A DNA stretch of 64,000 nt, taken from assembly GCA_036171675.1 (NCBI GenBank), contig JAVHRO010000075.1:30185-94184 (forward strand), given 5' to 3'. Below are positions 1-8,204 of this stretch, in pieces; positions within the stretch are counted from its first letter, which is position 1, and each line of letters starts with the position of its first letter. Below the pieces are notes generated by a model. That model was given only the letters and a program-made list of their open reading frames with translations, was not told the DNA's origin and did no database searches. A program made the translations under genes and the position numbers. This DNA is from Vicingus sp036171675 (GTDB lineage: Bacteria; Bacteroidota; Bacteroidia; Flavobacteriales_E; Vicingaceae).

Positions 1-852
1 CAACACTATCTGCAAGTGGAGCCCCAAATTATACTTGGTACAACGGTAATACTGGAACATCTGAAATAGTAAATACTACAGGTAATTATTATGTTATTGG
101 TTACAACAACTGTTACAGCGATTCTCAATCAGTTTTTATCAATGTTGAATCTGCACCAAACATTTTAATTACAAGTTCTTCTGCTTCGGGAGAATTATGC
201 AGTGGTGGATTTATTACTTTAACAGCAAGTGGAGGTCATAATTACTTATGGAATACTTCTGATACTTCATCATCCATTGTAATTTCTTCTGCAGGAAATT
301 ATTCTGTAACAAGCACTTCTCTCTGTGGTAATTCAACGGATAATATTGTAATAACGGATGCACCAACAATAAATTTGAGTTTGTCAACTACTGACACTAG
401 TATTTGTAGTGGAAACACAGCCACCTTAACTGCAAGTGGAGCAACCAACTATTTATGGTTTAATGGGAATACCAGTACAACTCAAATTATTTCAACCACT
501 GGAAATTACTATGTAATTGGTTATAACAACTGCTATCGTGATTCACAATCGGTACATTTAACAGTAATTTCTGCACCCATATTATCACTTCAAAGTTCTT
601 CAACTACCAACACACTATGTAATGGAGAAACTATTACATTAACTGCAACTGGTATAGGAAATTTCTTTTGGAATACCTCTGATACTTCATCTACCATAGC
701 TGTTAACACTGCTGGAACATACTCCGTCGCTTTAAGCAACTCTTGTTTTAGTGTTAATAATTCCATCATAATTACGAACGAGACACTTCCTATTGCTTCA
801 ATAATGGGTGATTCCATATTATGTAACAACGAAATCATTACGTTAACTGCTT
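1..852 (+). repeat. 420-bp tandem coding repeat (140 aa unit)
   Basis: The segment from about 13 to 432 is repeated from about 433 to 852 at an offset of exactly 420 bp. For example, the GCAAGTGGAGC stretch at 13 recurs at 433, and the codons for YYVIGYNNC recur 420 bp later. The unit is a multiple of three and keeps the frame. It encodes two Ig-like modules. The first copy may begin left of the window. Confidence 0.75.
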
Positions 853-1502
853 CGGGTGGAACTACTTATTTGTGGTCAACTGGCAATACTACTGCATCTG
901 CTAGTTTTAGCAGTGCAAATAATATTTATGTAGAAGTTAGCAATAGTTGTGGAACTGATACTGCATTTTTTACTATTTATGATTATAGTTTAAATGCATC
1001 TTATAGTTCAGATTATTCCTATGGGACTAGCATTCCTATCGAAGTAAACTTTTCTAATTCTTCAACCAATAGTTCTAGTTTTAGTTGGGAATTTGGTGAT
1101 GGATCGACTAGTAATATGGAAAATCCTGCACATCTTTATACTTCGAATGGAGAGTTTACTGTTACTTTAACAAGTTCAAATGAATATTGTTCGGATACCT
1201 ACGAAACAACTCTACTTTTTCAATCTCCTAATGTAGTTTATATACCAAACGTATTTACTCCAAATGATGATTCAACAAATGAAGCCTTCCTTATTTTAGG
1301 TGATAATATTGCCACATTATCTTGTGAAATTTTTAATCGTTGGGGTGAAAAATTATTTTCGTGGGAAAATGTAACAGGATTTTGGGATGGAACGTACAAA
1401 GGTAAAATCGTTCCTGATGGCACCTACTTTTATTTAGCTAAAATAACTTGGACCGATAAAACTGAAGAATCTAGAACAGGACATGTAACTGTTTTGAAAT
1501 AA
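1..1502 (+). CDS. T9SS-exported repeat protein, 5'-truncated, type B sorting domain
   Basis: The reading frame is open to the left window edge, so only the C-terminal part is present. The TTG at 375 is merely an in-frame codon. Visible parts are several Ig-like, Ser/Thr/Asn-rich repeats (motifs such as TLTASG, NTSDTSS, GNYYVIGYNNC), then one PKD domain (SWEFGDGS) and a C-terminal gliding-motility-associated (CHU_C, T9SS type B) domain containing IPNVFTPNDD, FNRWGEKLF and FWDGTYKG, ending in a lysine. Families with this tail are exported through the type IX secretion system to the cell surface. The start of the visible part is a tandem duplication of about 420 bp. It is convergent with bshC. 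The repeats suggest an adhesin or structural surface protein; the exact role is unknown. Confidence 0.85.
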   Translation, partial: TLSASGAPNYTWYNGNTGTSEIVNTTGNYYVIGYNNCYSDSQSVFINVESAPNILITSSSASGELCSGGFITLTASGGHNYLWNTSDTSSSIVISSAGNYSVTSTSLCGNSTDNIVITDAPTINLSLSTTDTSICSGNTATLTASGATNYLWFNGNTSTTQIISTTGNYYVIGYNNCYRDSQSVHLTVISAPILSLQSSSTTNTLCNGETITLTATGIGNFFWNTSDTSSTIAVNTAGTYSVALSNSCFSVNNSIIITNETLPIASIMGDSILCNNEIITLTASGGTTYLWSTGNTTASASFSSANNIYVEVSNSCGTDTAFFTIYDYSLNASYSSDYSYGTSIPIEVNFSNSSTNSSSFSWEFGDGSTSNMENPAHLYTSNGEFTVTLTSSNEYCSDTYETTLLFQSPNVVYIPNVFTPNDDSTNEAFLILGDNIATLSCEIFNRWGEKLFSWENVTGFWDGTYKGKIVPDGTYFYLAKITWTDKTEESRTGHVTVLK

Positions 1503-1601
1503 CTTAATTAACACGTTTTATGCACATAAAAACGATACAAGATTTACAAAAATTACTATTAATTATTTTTGGTATTATAGTTCCATTATTTCTAATCTTC
1601 G

Positions 1602-3206
1602 TTATTTTTTAATACTCCCAATTTCAATAATTTTAAACTCTTGCTCTAATGGATTTAATTGCCCGACCATTTCATCGATAGCATTAGAACCTAAGAGTAA
1701 AAAAAGTAAACATAAATTATCTTGTCTTTCTTGTAAAGAACCTTTTGGAAAAAGTTTCTCTTTAATGTTTTTGATTTGATTTACGGTTACTTCTTCTTTT
1801 TGTTTTTCAGCTTTTATCAACCTAGTTTCAATATTTTTTATGGTTTTCAATGTTTTTTGAAGTTCCGCACTAATCATAGGTTTAAGTGTAGCATCAATTT
1901 TTTCCGCTTTAGTTATCATCTCATTAAAAATGGAAGTTAATTCATTTTCTTCATTTTTTAAATCAAGTACATCTTCAGCTCCTTCTTTCAAAAACTGATT
2001 GATAAACAAATCAGTGTCTCCAAACAATTGATGAACAGAAACACCTAATTTATCTAACCTCTTTTTACTTCCTTCATCAACTATTAAAGCAGAATTTCGG
2101 AGTATCAATAATGGAAATGAAATTTTATTTGAATCAAACATTTCTTTCAGTTGAAACCAATACGCTATTTCGCCTCCGCCTCCGATGTATGCCAAGTTGG
2201 GTAATATTTTTTCTTGATACATTGGACGAAGTGCAACATTCGGACTAAATCGCTCTGGATGAGTCTCTAATTCAGCAATAATAGCTGTTTCAGAAAAAGA
2301 AATGGAAGTGTTCAACACTCGATATAATCCATCTTCAAAAAAAATACGTTCTCTGGAATTTTCTTGCAAATAAAACAAGTTGATTTCACGAGGAGTAATT
2401 TGAGATTTGTATCCTAAAGATTCTAATTTAGCTGTAGTTTCATTTATGATTTTAACATTTTGTTGATGAGTTAACTCCACCTTAAACTCTTCAAGCATTT
2501 GTTTTTTTAAGTTGTTATCATCTCCATCAATAATTACTAATCCATATTTTCCAAAAAAATGATTTACAAATGCTCTGGTAGCTTCTGTAAAAGTGTTTTT
2601 TTCGGAATAAAAATCTTTAAATGTTTTTAAAATTATTTCTGATTCAGGTCTGTTTCCTAAGACTAATTTTAATTGATTAAAAACCTCATCAATTCCAGTT
2701 AGTTGCATTTTTCCAACCACACCTTCCTGTGTTTTTTTTAATTCAATTTTATTCCCAAATAAATTAAAATGGTTAACTTCTTCAAAATCATGGTCTTCGG
2801 TTGCCATCCAATAAACAGGCACAAAGTCAAACTCAGGGTAGTTATTTTTTAGCGATTTGGCTAAATTAATTGCCGAAATGATTTTATAAATGAAATAAAG
2901 TGGACCTGTAAACAAATTCAATTGGTGTCCAGTAGTTATGGTAAAAGTATTCTCAGAGGAAAGCTTTTGTATGTTTGCATGAGTTAATTCAGAAATAGCT
3001 ACGCCTTGATATTGATTTTGTAACGACTGAACCAAAACACCTCTATCAATTGGCATTGATTTTCTTTGTTCAATCATTTTTGCAAATGATTCGGTATCGC
3101 AACTATGATTATAAAAAGGTTTCAACTCTTCTTTTTCTTCCAAATAATCTAGGATTAATTTAGAGAAATAGCCGGTTTGTTGATATGTAATAGTTTCCTT
3201 ATTCAT
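1602..3206 (-). CDS. bshC: Putative cysteine ligase BshC (bacillithiol synthesis)
   Basis: BshC is the last enzyme of bacillithiol synthesis and is thought to add cysteine to glucosaminyl-malate in the cytoplasm. The 534-residue length fits the family. The conserved core TTGHQLNLFTGP lies at about residues 91-102 and YWMATEDHDFEEVNH at about 132-146, followed by the long helical C-terminal region of the family. No signal peptide is present. It lies 78 bp downstream of rimO on the same strand and is probably the last gene of the ftsY-rimO operon. bshA and bshB are not in the window. The start ATG gives the family-typical short N-terminus. Confidence 0.93.
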   Translation of the reverse strand: MNKETITYQQTGYFSKLILDYLEEKEELKPFYNHSCDTESFAKMIEQRKSMPIDRGVLVQSLQNQYQGVAISELTHANIQKLSSENTFTITTGHQLNLFTGPLYFIYKIISAINLAKSLKNNYPEFDFVPVYWMATEDHDFEEVNHFNLFGNKIELKKTQEGVVGKMQLTGIDEVFNQLKLVLGNRPESEIILKTFKDFYSEKNTFTEATRAFVNHFFGKYGLVIIDGDDNNLKKQMLEEFKVELTHQQNVKIINETTAKLESLGYKSQITPREINLFYLQENSRERIFFEDGLYRVLNTSISFSETAIIAELETHPERFSPNVALRPMYQEKILPNLAYIGGGGEIAYWFQLKEMFDSNKISFPLLILRNSALIVDEGSKKRLDKLGVSVHQLFGDTDLFINQFLKEGAEDVLDLKNEENELTSIFNEMITKAEKIDATLKPMISAELQKTLKTIKNIETRLIKAEKQKEEVTVNQIKNIKEKLFPKGSLQERQDNLCLLFLLLGSNAIDEMVGQLNPLEQEFKIIEIGSIKK

Positions 3207-3284
3207 TAATCTATACTATGGAATTAAAAAAATTTGTTTCTAGTCATAAAAAAATACTCATTTTGCTTTCTCCACTTCGGAAGG

Positions 3285-4601
3285 TTATGAGATGCTCAAC
3301 CTTCCATACAAATCAAAATCGTCTGCGCCAGTAATTTCAACCATAGCAAAATCACCAATTCGAACAAAATTTGTTGACTTTTCTACCAACACCTCATTAT
3401 CTACTTCTGGAGAATCAAATTCAGTTCTTCCAATAAAATAATCGCCTTCTACTCTATCAAACAATACTTTAAAAGTTTTTCCAATTTTACTTTCATTTAG
3501 TGCCAACGAAATTCCTTGCTGTAATTCCATTACTTCGGCTGCTCTTCGTTGCTTCTCTTTTTCCGAAACATCGTCTTTCAACCCAAAAGCATGGGTGTTT
3601 TCTTCGTGAGAATAGGTAAAAACACCAAGTCTATCAAAATTCATTTCTTTTACCCACTCTTTCATTTCGTCAATATCTGCTCTTGTTTCTCCTGGAAAGC
3701 CAACAATAAAGGTGGTTCTAATGGCAATGTTTGGAATTAGTTTTCTAATATCATTAACCAATTTTGTTGTATTCTCTCTGGTGGTTCCTCTACGCATCGC
3801 TTTCAGCATATTGTTTGACGCGTGTTGTAATGGAATATCTATATATTTACAGATTTTTGGGTTGTTTTTCATAGTTTCAATCACCTCCATCGGAAATCCA
3901 GTAGGATATGCATAATGCAGACGAATCCATTCAATTCCTTCAACTTTACACAATTCTTCTAATAAAGCTGAAAGTTTTCGTTCTTTATAAATATCTAAGC
4001 CGTAAAATGTAAGTTCTTGGGCAATTAAAATCAACTCCTTAACCCCTTGTTTAGCAAGATTTTTTGCTTGTAAAACTAATTCCTCTATTGGTGTTGAAAT
4101 GTGTTTTCCTCGCATTAATGGGATTGCACAAAACGAACAAGGTCTGTCACAACCTTCAGAAATTTTTAAATACGCATAATGACTAGGAGTAGTAATTATT
4201 CGTTCGCCAATCAATTCGTGTTTGTAGTCGGCATTTAATGTTTTCAGCAATTTGGGGAGCTCTCTTGTTCCGAAAAAAGCATCCACTTCTTTTATTTCAT
4301 TCTCAAGATTTTCTTTATATCGTTCTGATAAACAACCAGTAACATATAATTTATCCAACAATCCATCTCTTTTTGCTTGTGCATATTCCAAAATGGTATC
4401 GATAGATTCTTGTTTGGCATTATCAATAAAACCGCATGTATTAATAATTACAATAGACGAATCGTTCTGTACTGATTCGTGCTCCACTTCAAAGCCATTC
4501 GCTTTTAATTGGGTCATGGTAACTTCCGAATCAAATAGATTTTTTGAACATCCCAATGTAATTACATTGACTTTATTTTTTTTGAGGGTTTTGGTTTTCA
4601 A
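3285..4601 (-). CDS. rimO: Ribosomal protein S12 methylthiotransferase RimO
   Basis: RimO is a radical-SAM enzyme that methylthiolates an aspartate of ribosomal protein uS12. The N-terminal MTTase domain shows three cluster cysteines (about C18 in TLGCSKN, C56 in NTCGF, C90 in VTGCLS). The radical-SAM CxxxCxxC motif is CDRPCSFC at about residues 151-158. A TRAM domain forms the C-terminus (VLFDRVEGDYFIGRTEFDSPEVD). The length of 438 aa is normal. The SEGCDRPCSFCAIPLMRG signature separates it from MiaB. It lies between the DUF1566 gene and bshC on the same strand, in a likely operon with ftsY. Confidence 0.95.
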   Translation of the reverse strand: MKTKTLKKNKVNVITLGCSKNLFDSEVTMTQLKANGFEVEHESVQNDSSIVIINTCGFIDNAKQESIDTILEYAQAKRDGLLDKLYVTGCLSERYKENLENEIKEVDAFFGTRELPKLLKTLNADYKHELIGERIITTPSHYAYLKISEGCDRPCSFCAIPLMRGKHISTPIEELVLQAKNLAKQGVKELILIAQELTFYGLDIYKERKLSALLEELCKVEGIEWIRLHYAYPTGFPMEVIETMKNNPKICKYIDIPLQHASNNMLKAMRRGTTRENTTKLVNDIRKLIPNIAIRTTFIVGFPGETRADIDEMKEWVKEMNFDRLGVFTYSHEENTHAFGLKDDVSEKEKQRRAAEVMELQQGISLALNESKIGKTFKVLFDRVEGDYFIGRTEFDSPEVDNEVLVEKSTNFVRIGDFAMVEITGADDFDLYGRLSIS

Positions 4602-4633
4602 GAGGACTTTTTTTTATTGAAACTTATAATTAT

Positions 4634-5281
4634 TTAAAACGATCGAATTGCTCTTATGGTATAAGGCATATATTTTCTACTTGGTAGTTGATACTTTTTG
4701 CCACCTAGTGAAAAATCATGTCCCCATGCTAGATGTACCTTATCAGTTACACTATAAGGTTTTTCACTGCAATCAACATCGGTAGAACTCCAGTACCTTT
4801 TTCTTTCAAAAGAATCACCACTGTGTTTTAAGGCTATCTCATTAATAATAGTACGATTTATATATATCAAGTTTAATTCTTCACGTGAGGGTAAATACCA
4901 ATCGTCATAAATATTGCTATCAATAATTAAAATTAATTCATCACATATGCGAGCTGCATAAGGTTTGATAGAATTACCAACAAAATCTATAATTGCTTTG
5001 GTATTCTTTTTTCCAGCATAAACACCATCTAAAATTGCAACAGATTTGGTATTTCTTTCTGGTGGAAACGCTGCATCACCGTTGAAATCAACTTCAGTAT
5101 CCCATGATATAGCTGAACCTAAGTCTGAAATACTACAAACTAATCCTTTGCTTCCAGATTCATCTACCCAAAAAACGATTCCTCCTTGAGCAAAATCTCC
5201 AATTTTATATTGTTTTTTCTCTTGTCCAAAAGAAAAAAGAAAACTAAATAGCAAAAAAGAAAATAGGACAGATTTATTCAT
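4634..5281 (-). CDS. Secreted DUF1566-like protein
   Basis: This 215-residue protein begins with a clear signal peptide (MNKSVLFSFLLFSFLFSFGQ). The mature part resembles the DUF1566 (Lcl C-terminal-like) fold: GGIVFWVDESG near the N-terminus, DDWYLPSREELNLIY in the middle, YWSSTD, and a terminal YTIRAIRSF. Such domains occur in exported or surface proteins of Bacteroidota and their molecular role is unknown. Its ATG abuts the ftsY stop codon (5281/5282), so it is translationally coupled to ftsY and lies between ftsY and rimO. No lipobox is seen and no sorting domain is present. Confidence 0.8.
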   Translation of the reverse strand: MNKSVLFSFLLFSFLFSFGQEKKQYKIGDFAQGGIVFWVDESGSKGLVCSISDLGSAISWDTEVDFNGDAAFPPERNTKSVAILDGVYAGKKNTKAIIDFVGNSIKPYAARICDELILIIDSNIYDDWYLPSREELNLIYINRTIINEIALKHSGDSFERKRYWSSTDVDCSEKPYSVTDKVHLAWGHDFSLGGKKYQLPSRKYMPYTIRAIRSF

Positions 5282-6235
5282 TTATTCCTTAAACAAAGAA
5301 TCAACAAACTCAATTTTATTAAACACTTGTAAGTGCTCCATACCCTCACCCACTCCAATGTATTTAACTGGAATTTTAAATTGATCGGAGATACCTATTA
5401 CAACACCACCTTTTGCAGTACCATCAAGTTTTGTAATTGCCAACGCACTAATTTCAGTAGCTAAAGAAAATTGTTTTGCTTGTTCATATGCGTTCTGACC
5501 AGTTGAGCCATCCAACACTAATAAAATTTCATGAGGAGCAGTTGGAATAACTTTTTGCATTACATTTTTAATTTTTGTAAGCTCATTCATTAAATTAATT
5601 TTGTTGTGCAATCTGCCCGCAGTATCAATAATAACCACATCCACATTTTTAGCTTTTGCTGACTGAAGTGTATCGAAAGCAACTGAAGCAGGATCGGCAT
5701 TCATACCTTGTTCAACAATAGGAACATCAACTCTTTTGGCCCAAATTTTAAGTTGATCAACTGCCGCTGCTCTAAACGTATCAGAAGCACCAAGCATCAC
5801 TGATTTTCCTTGCTTTTTAAATTGGTAAGCAAGTTTACCAATCGTAGTCGTTTTTCCAACTCCATTAACCCCAACAACCATAATAACATAGGGTTCGTTT
5901 TGTGCAGGAACAGTAAAATCAGAATAATTCCCCGAATTATTTTCTTCAAGCAATGAAGCTATTTCATCTCTTAATAGTTGATTTAATTCGGCTGTTCCTA
6001 AATATTTATCTTTTGAAACTCTATTTTGAATTTTTTCAATTATCCTTAAGGTAGTTGTAACACCAACATCTGATGATAGTAATATTTCCTCCAAATTATC
6101 CAAAACATCGTCATCAATCTTAGATTTACCTACAATTACTTTTGATATTTTAGAAAAAAAACTTTGTTTAGTCTTATCGAGCCCTTTGTCTAAAACTTCT
6201 TTTTTTTCTTTTGAAAATATGTTAAAAAAGCCCAT
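5282..6235 (-). CDS. ftsY: Signal recognition particle receptor FtsY
   Basis: FtsY is the membrane-associated GTPase that docks SRP-ribosome complexes at the Sec translocon. The 317 aa contain the N helical domain followed by the G domain: G1 GVNGVGKT (about 122-129), DTFRAAA (about 152-158), DTAGR (about 204-208) and TKLDGTAKGG (about 268-277). The long acidic A domain of E. coli FtsY is absent, as is usual in this phylum. An intrinsic terminator separates it from the upstream bL38-like gene, so ftsY may also be reached by read-through or have its own promoter. Confidence 0.96.
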   Translation of the reverse strand: MGFFNIFSKEKKEVLDKGLDKTKQSFFSKISKVIVGKSKIDDDVLDNLEEILLSSDVGVTTTLRIIEKIQNRVSKDKYLGTAELNQLLRDEIASLLEENNSGNYSDFTVPAQNEPYVIMVVGVNGVGKTTTIGKLAYQFKKQGKSVMLGASDTFRAAAVDQLKIWAKRVDVPIVEQGMNADPASVAFDTLQSAKAKNVDVVIIDTAGRLHNKINLMNELTKIKNVMQKVIPTAPHEILLVLDGSTGQNAYEQAKQFSLATEISALAITKLDGTAKGGVVIGISDQFKIPVKYIGVGEGMEHLQVFNKIEFVDSLFKE

Positions 6236-6242
6236 AGTTTTA

Positions 6243-6278
6243 AATAAAAAAAGCCTCTTTCTATTTGGAAAGAAGCTT
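6243..6278 (-). terminator. Intrinsic terminator between bL38-like gene and ftsY
   Basis: Read on the minus strand, an 11-bp stem with one mismatch (AAGC.TCTTTC type arms, loop of six) is followed by seven T residues. It lies about 20 nt after the stop of the small ribosomal-protein gene and just before ftsY. It probably ends or attenuates the rpmG transcript. Confidence 0.7.
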
Positions 6279-6299
6279 CAGTTTACACCATTCAGTGAA

Positions 6300-6452
6300 T
6301 TATTTTTTTGATAAAAACTCTTGTACTTTATCGTTAGGAACGATATCTTGTTTAAAAGTATATGCACCTGTTTTATCTGATTTAACCATTTTAATTACTT
6401 TGGTTAAACTTTTTCCTGCTTTCTGTAACGAAGCAACTGTTTTCTTTGCCAT
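6300..6452 (-). CDS. Small ribosomal protein, DUF4295 family (bL38-like)
   Basis: I translated this 50-residue ORF directly. It starts MAKKTVASLQKAGKSLTKVI and ends VQEFLSKK, and it is very lysine-rich. It matches the DUF4295 family, a Bacteroidota-specific small protein that sits between rpmG and ftsY. I recall from the Flavobacterium johnsoniae ribosome structure a new large-subunit protein called bL38, and I infer that it corresponds to this family. It is 9 nt downstream of rpmG and surely cotranscribed with it. It is easily missed because of its size. Confidence 0.85.
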   Translation of the reverse strand: MAKKTVASLQKAGKSLTKVIKMVKSDKTGAYTFKQDIVPNDKVQEFLSKK

Positions 6453-6461
6453 AACTTATTC

Positions 6462-6644
6462 TTATTTAATTTCTTTATGAACAGTAACTTTTTTAAGTAT
6501 TGGATTATACTTTTTTAACTCCATTCTATCTGGAGAGTTTTTTTTGTTTTTTGTAGTAATATATCTTGAAGTTCCTGGCATGCCGCTTTCCTTGTGCTCT
6601 GTGCACTCCATAATTACTTGAACTCTATTTCCTTTTTTTGCCAT
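6462..6644 (-). CDS. rpmG: 50S ribosomal protein L33 (bL33)
   Basis: Structural protein of the large ribosomal subunit. The 60 residues show the L33 pattern: RVQVIMECTEH near the N-terminus, then GTSRYITTKNKKNSPDRMELKKYNP and HKEIK at the C-terminus. Only one cysteine of the zinc-ribbon form remains, so it is the zinc-free type. It is the first gene of its transcription unit, directly behind a well-formed Bacteroidota promoter. rpmB, often adjacent in this phylum, is not found here. Confidence 0.96.
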   Translation of the reverse strand: MAKKGNRVQVIMECTEHKESGMPGTSRYITTKNKKNSPDRMELKKYNPILKKVTVHKEIK

Positions 6645-6673
6645 GTTGGTTGCTTTTATTTTTTTACGGACTG

Positions 6674-6703
6674 CAAATGTACTCTTTTTTTTATATTCTC
6701 AAA
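6674..6703 (-). promoter_or_regulatory. Promoter of rpmG
   Basis: On the minus strand TTTG is followed after 18 nt by TACATTTG, matching the Bacteroidota housekeeping sigma consensus (TTTG-N17-20-TAnnTTTG). It ends about 29 nt before the rpmG ATG and begins directly after the murB stop codon. Confidence 0.8.
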
Positions 6704-6708
6704 TTTTT

Positions 6709-7722
6709 TTATACAATATTTACTTCTCTCTCCAACTCAATCCCAAAATGTTGTTTAACCGAATTAATGATTTGTTGCGATATATCTAAAATTTGTTTAC
6801 CAGTAGCTCCACCAAAATTAACCAAAACCAATGCCTGCTTATCGTGAACACCATAATTATCAATTCGTTTACCTTTCCATCCACATTTTTCTATTAACCA
6901 ACCAGCGGCAATTTTAAAACTTCCGTTTGATTGTAAATAATGTGGCACTGCTGGATAATTTTTTAGTAGTTCGTCTTTCTTTGCAGCAGAAACAGCTGGA
7001 TTTTTAAAAAAACTTCCAGAATTACCAATATCTTTTGGATCGGGTAATTTACTTTTTCTAATGTTTATAACAGCATTACTTACATCTCTAATACTTGGGG
7101 AATCAATGTTCATTCTTGTTAGTTCTTCCTCAATTGATCCATAGGAGCTAATTATATGAGGTTGTTTGGATAATTTAAATGTAACGTTGGTAATAAAATA
7201 TTTTCCCTTTTGGGATGTTTTAAATACACTGCTCCTATAATCAAACTCACAATCCTTAGTATTAAAACTTTTAATACTAAGTGTAGAAATTTCCAAGGCA
7301 TCAACGTATACAATCGTATCTTTAACCTCTACTCCATACGCACCAATATTTTGCATAGGACTTGCACCAACAGTACCAGGAATTAATGAGAGGTTCTCTA
7401 AGCCCCAATAATTGTTTGCAACACAATACATAACGAAATTGTGCCAATTTTCACCAGCACCAACCTTTAGAATTATTTCGTTTTTATTGTTTTCAAGTAC
7501 TTCGATTCCTTTAATATTATTTTTTATTGCTAAACCATTAAAATTGCCCGTCAATAGCACATTACTGCCACCTCCAAGAATTAGTAGTTTTTCCTTGTTA
7601 TCTTTTAAAAGTTGTTTTAGTTCAGCAACGGTGTTTACTTCAACAAATGAAGCTGATTGAACATCAATTCCAAAAGTGTTATAAGGTTTTAAAGAAATGT
7701 TATGTTGAATCAATGAATTCAT
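6709..7722 (-). CDS. murB: UDP-N-acetylenolpyruvoylglucosamine reductase MurB
   Basis: MurB is a flavoenzyme that uses NADPH to reduce the enolpyruvyl group and give UDP-N-acetylmuramate in peptidoglycan synthesis. The 337 aa show the FAD-binding motif LILGGGSNVLL (about 47-57), IPGTVGASPMQNIGAYGVE, the catalytic-serine region NSGSFFKNP (about 230) and a C-terminal ELEREV. The length fits the longer E. coli-like (type I) enzymes. The start ATG overlaps the ispF stop by one base, so the two are translationally coupled at the end of the porU-porV-ispF-murB unit. Confidence 0.95.
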   Translation of the reverse strand: MNSLIQHNISLKPYNTFGIDVQSASFVEVNTVAELKQLLKDNKEKLLILGGGSNVLLTGNFNGLAIKNNIKGIEVLENNKNEIILKVGAGENWHNFVMYCVANNYWGLENLSLIPGTVGASPMQNIGAYGVEVKDTIVYVDALEISTLSIKSFNTKDCEFDYRSSVFKTSQKGKYFITNVTFKLSKQPHIISSYGSIEEELTRMNIDSPSIRDVSNAVINIRKSKLPDPKDIGNSGSFFKNPAVSAAKKDELLKNYPAVPHYLQSNGSFKIAAGWLIEKCGWKGKRIDNYGVHDKQALVLVNFGGATGKQILDISQQIINSVKQHFGIELEREVNIV

Positions 7723-8204
7723 TATTTTTTTTCAATAAGAACCACTGCATAGGCCGACACTCCCTCTTCCCTTCCTTCAAAACCAAGCTTTTCTGTAGTC
7801 GTAGCTTTTATAGAAACATCGTCCTCATCTACGTTAAGAATTTGAGCCAGCACCGATTTCATTTCTGGTACGTATGGATTAACCTTAGGTTTTTCTAATG
7901 CAATGGTAGCATCAATATTACCAATTTGATAACCTTTTTTAGTAAGTAAAATAACAATCTCTTGAAGCAATATTTTACTGTCAATACCTTGGTATTTAAT
8001 GTCAGTTGGAGGAAAATGAAAACCAATATCTCGCAAATTGGCAGCACCTAATAGTGCATCACAAATGGAGTGAATTAACACATCTGCATCTGAATGACCA
8101 ACGGAGCCTTTGGTGTGTGGAATTTTAATTCCTCCCAGCCAAAATTCTTTATCATCTTTAAGTTGATGAACATCGAACCCAAATCCAACCTTGATTTTCA
8201 TCAT
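7722..8204 (-). CDS. ispF: 2-C-methyl-D-erythritol 2,4-cyclodiphosphate synthase IspF
   Basis: IspF cyclises CDP-methylerythritol 2-phosphate to MEcPP in the non-mevalonate isoprenoid pathway. The 160-residue length is normal. Metal ligands are visible as D11 and H13 (GFDVHQL) and H45 (DVLIHSICDALLGA). The TTTEKLGFEGR motif near the C-terminus is present. It overlaps the porV stop by 4 nt (start 8204, porV stop at 8201-8203). Adjacency of ispF to porV is also known from Porphyromonas gingivalis. Confidence 0.96.
   Translation of the reverse strand: MMKIKVGFGFDVHQLKDDKEFWLGGIKIPHTKGSVGHSDADVLIHSICDALLGAANLRDIGFHFPPTDIKYQGIDSKILLQEIVILLTKKGYQIGNIDATIALEKPKVNPYVPEMKSVLAQILNVDEDDVSIKATTTEKLGFEGREEGVSAYAVVLIEKK

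Noticed and set aside
4252..4620. 122-codon ORF opposite rimO
   Set aside because: It is antisense to the conserved radical-SAM gene with all cluster cysteines.
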